64,000 nucleotides of DNA from Paenibacillus puerhi (lineage in GTDB: Bacteria > Bacillota > Bacilli > Paenibacillales > NBRC-103111), in contig NZ_WUWM01000014.1 of NCBI RefSeq assembly GCF_009846885.1, positions 1 through 64,000 on the forward strand. The letters run 5' to 3'. The notes beneath the pieces are model-generated. The model did not search any database. It saw nothing but the letters and a program-made list of their open reading frames with translations, and was not told the origin of the DNA. Of this stretch, positions 63,026-64,000 are shown piece after piece; within the stretch, counting starts at the first letter, position 1; each line of letters starts with the position of its first letter. Both the position numbers and the translations under genes were made by a program.

Positions 63026-64000
63026 TTGATCAACTGGTTGAAAACATGTACGCTGCCCTTGTCGATCGCATTGGTTGCATCCGCATGCTCGGTTGTCTGG
63101 AACCCGGCTCCTGTCCGAGCCGGATTCACGGACTTTATTACGCGCAGCGGCGATACGCTTATGGACGGGACGACCCCGTTTCGCTTCATCGGAACGAACG
63201 AGCCGCTGCTGGAGAGAGCATGGACCGATCCGAAGGAGATCGAGGATGCGATACGCGCTGCGAGCCAATCCGGCATTCAAGTGCTTCGCCTGTATCCCTT
63301 TGAGGTGAAGATGGCCAGCGATCCCGAGGGCACCTTCCGTCATGTGATGGGTCCGGGCGATTATAATGAGAAGGCGTTCAAGCTGTTTGACCGTATCCTG
63401 CAACTAGCCAACGATCATAACATCCGGCTTATCGTACCGTTTGTGGACAGCCATAACTATATCGGCGGCGTGGCCGATTGGGCGGCCTTCCGCGGCAAGA
63501 CGGGGTCCGAGTTTTATACGGATGCTGTCGTTAAGCAGGATTTTAAAGACTTCATCACCTATGTGGTTAACCGTACCAATACGTACACGGGCACGAAGTA
63601 CAAGGATGACAAGTCCATACTGGCCTGGCAGCTTGGCAATGAGCTGTACTCTACGGACAGCTGGGTTACGGAAATGGCGGCGCATGTGAAAGCCGTCGAC
63701 CCTAACCACTTGTTGTCGGATGGCGGTTATGTGCGTGCACAGGGCATTCGGCCGAATGCCGTGAATAACGTGAACATCGATATCATCGATCCGCATATTT
63801 ACAAATATCATCTGGTGGATATGGCTACGCAGTTGGCCTCCTGGAGAAATGCGACGCTGGGCAAAAAGGCACTCATTATCGGGGAATTCGGCGATTATAC
63901 ACCGACTGAGGTCGAGCAACTGCTCGATACCGTGCAGACCAACGGAACGGCAGGCGCTATGTACTGGGGCTCGATGCACCACCACAGGATGGGCGGCTGG
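63026..64000 (+). CDS. Secreted GH5-type beta-mannanase/cellulase, cut by the window end
   Basis: The 5' 325 codons of a gene that continues past the right edge. The start is TTG at 63026 with GAGGAGG 8 bp upstream. A signal peptide (WLKTCTLPLSIALVASACSV) ends near VRA-GF. The TIM barrel starts with RSGDTLMDGTTPFRFIGTNE. Glu206 (WQLGNELYST) is the likely acid/base and Glu287 (IIGEFGDYTP) the likely nucleophile, as in GH5 mannanases and related clan GH-A enzymes. A lipoprotein start at ASAC is less likely. Its position after the mannan-type importer supports action on mannan or glucomannan outside the cell. Confidence 0.85.
   Translation, partial: MINWLKTCTLPLSIALVASACSVVWNPAPVRAGFTDFITRSGDTLMDGTTPFRFIGTNEPLLERAWTDPKEIEDAIRAASQSGIQVLRLYPFEVKMASDPEGTFRHVMGPGDYNEKAFKLFDRILQLANDHNIRLIVPFVDSHNYIGGVADWAAFRGKTGSEFYTDAVVKQDFKDFITYVVNRTNTYTGTKYKDDKSILAWQLGNELYSTDSWVTEMAAHVKAVDPNHLLSDGGYVRAQGIRPNAVNNVNIDIIDPHIYKYHLVDMATQLASWRNATLGKKALIIGEFGDYTPTEVEQLLDTVQTNGTAGAMYWGSMHHHRMGGW

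Overview
The window looks like chromosome from a soil or plant-associated Paenibacillus-type bacterium (Bacillota). Grounds for this: strong GGAGG-type ribosome sites with many GTG/TTG starts, repeated YesM/YesN-like two-component systems beside CUT1 sugar ABC importers, S-layer-anchored exo-glycanases, a cre-like catabolite site and a TnrA/GlnR-like nitrogen box. Most of the window is GC-rich. The first 2.8 kb is visibly AT-rich and looks foreign. I see no rRNA, tRNA or CRISPR array.

Layout. (1) 1-2.8 kb: remnant of an AT-rich cluster, with an ABC ATPase fragment, a solute-binding lipoprotein, a MauE/DoxX-like membrane protein and a thioredoxin-fold protein. A complete IS256-family element (2.8-4.3 kb) cuts it off. 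(2) 4.4-11.2 kb, minus strand: sensor kinase, AraC-type response regulator, sugar-binding lipoprotein and two permeases. (3) 11.4-29 kb: mostly housekeeping and accessory genes: CE7-type esterase, aldo/keto reductase, leucyl aminopeptidase, two Gfo/Idh/MocA oxidoreductases, two molybdoenzymes, ammonium transporter, acyltransferase, phosphoesterase, MarR and AraC regulators, and a sugar-phosphate isomerase-like protein. (4) 30-38 kb: a second CUT1 importer followed by three tandem paralogous DUF5060-type glycosidases. The middle paralog has lost a catalytic residue. (5) 38-43 kb: a noncoding cluster of DnaA boxes, a methyltransferase, a Gly/Phe/Pro-repeat protein, an array of TAACGGAC inverted repeats, a HAD phosphatase and a broken gene. 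(6) 43-64 kb: a beta-mannan/glucomannan utilisation locus.

How the mannan locus would work (inference from family knowledge). A secreted, S-layer-anchored GH26 mannanase with several carbohydrate-binding modules, and a secreted GH5 enzyme at the right edge, cut mannan outside the cell. A YesMN-type sensor pair next to a CUT1 importer would sense and import the oligosaccharides. Inside, a GH113 enzyme trims them, cellobiose/mannobiose 2-epimerase converts mannobiose to mannosyl-glucose, and GH130 mannosylglucose phosphorylase releases mannose-1-phosphate and glucose. A LacI-family repressor stands beside the intracellular operon, and the divergent 48.0-48.3 kb region carries LacI-type operator candidates.

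Most notable non-gene signals: six same-orientation DnaA-box matches in 158 bp between convergent genes (38135-38292), eight TAACGGAC/GTCCGTTA copies in 473 bp (41052-41524), and a stem-loop between the binding-protein and permease genes of all three sugar importers.
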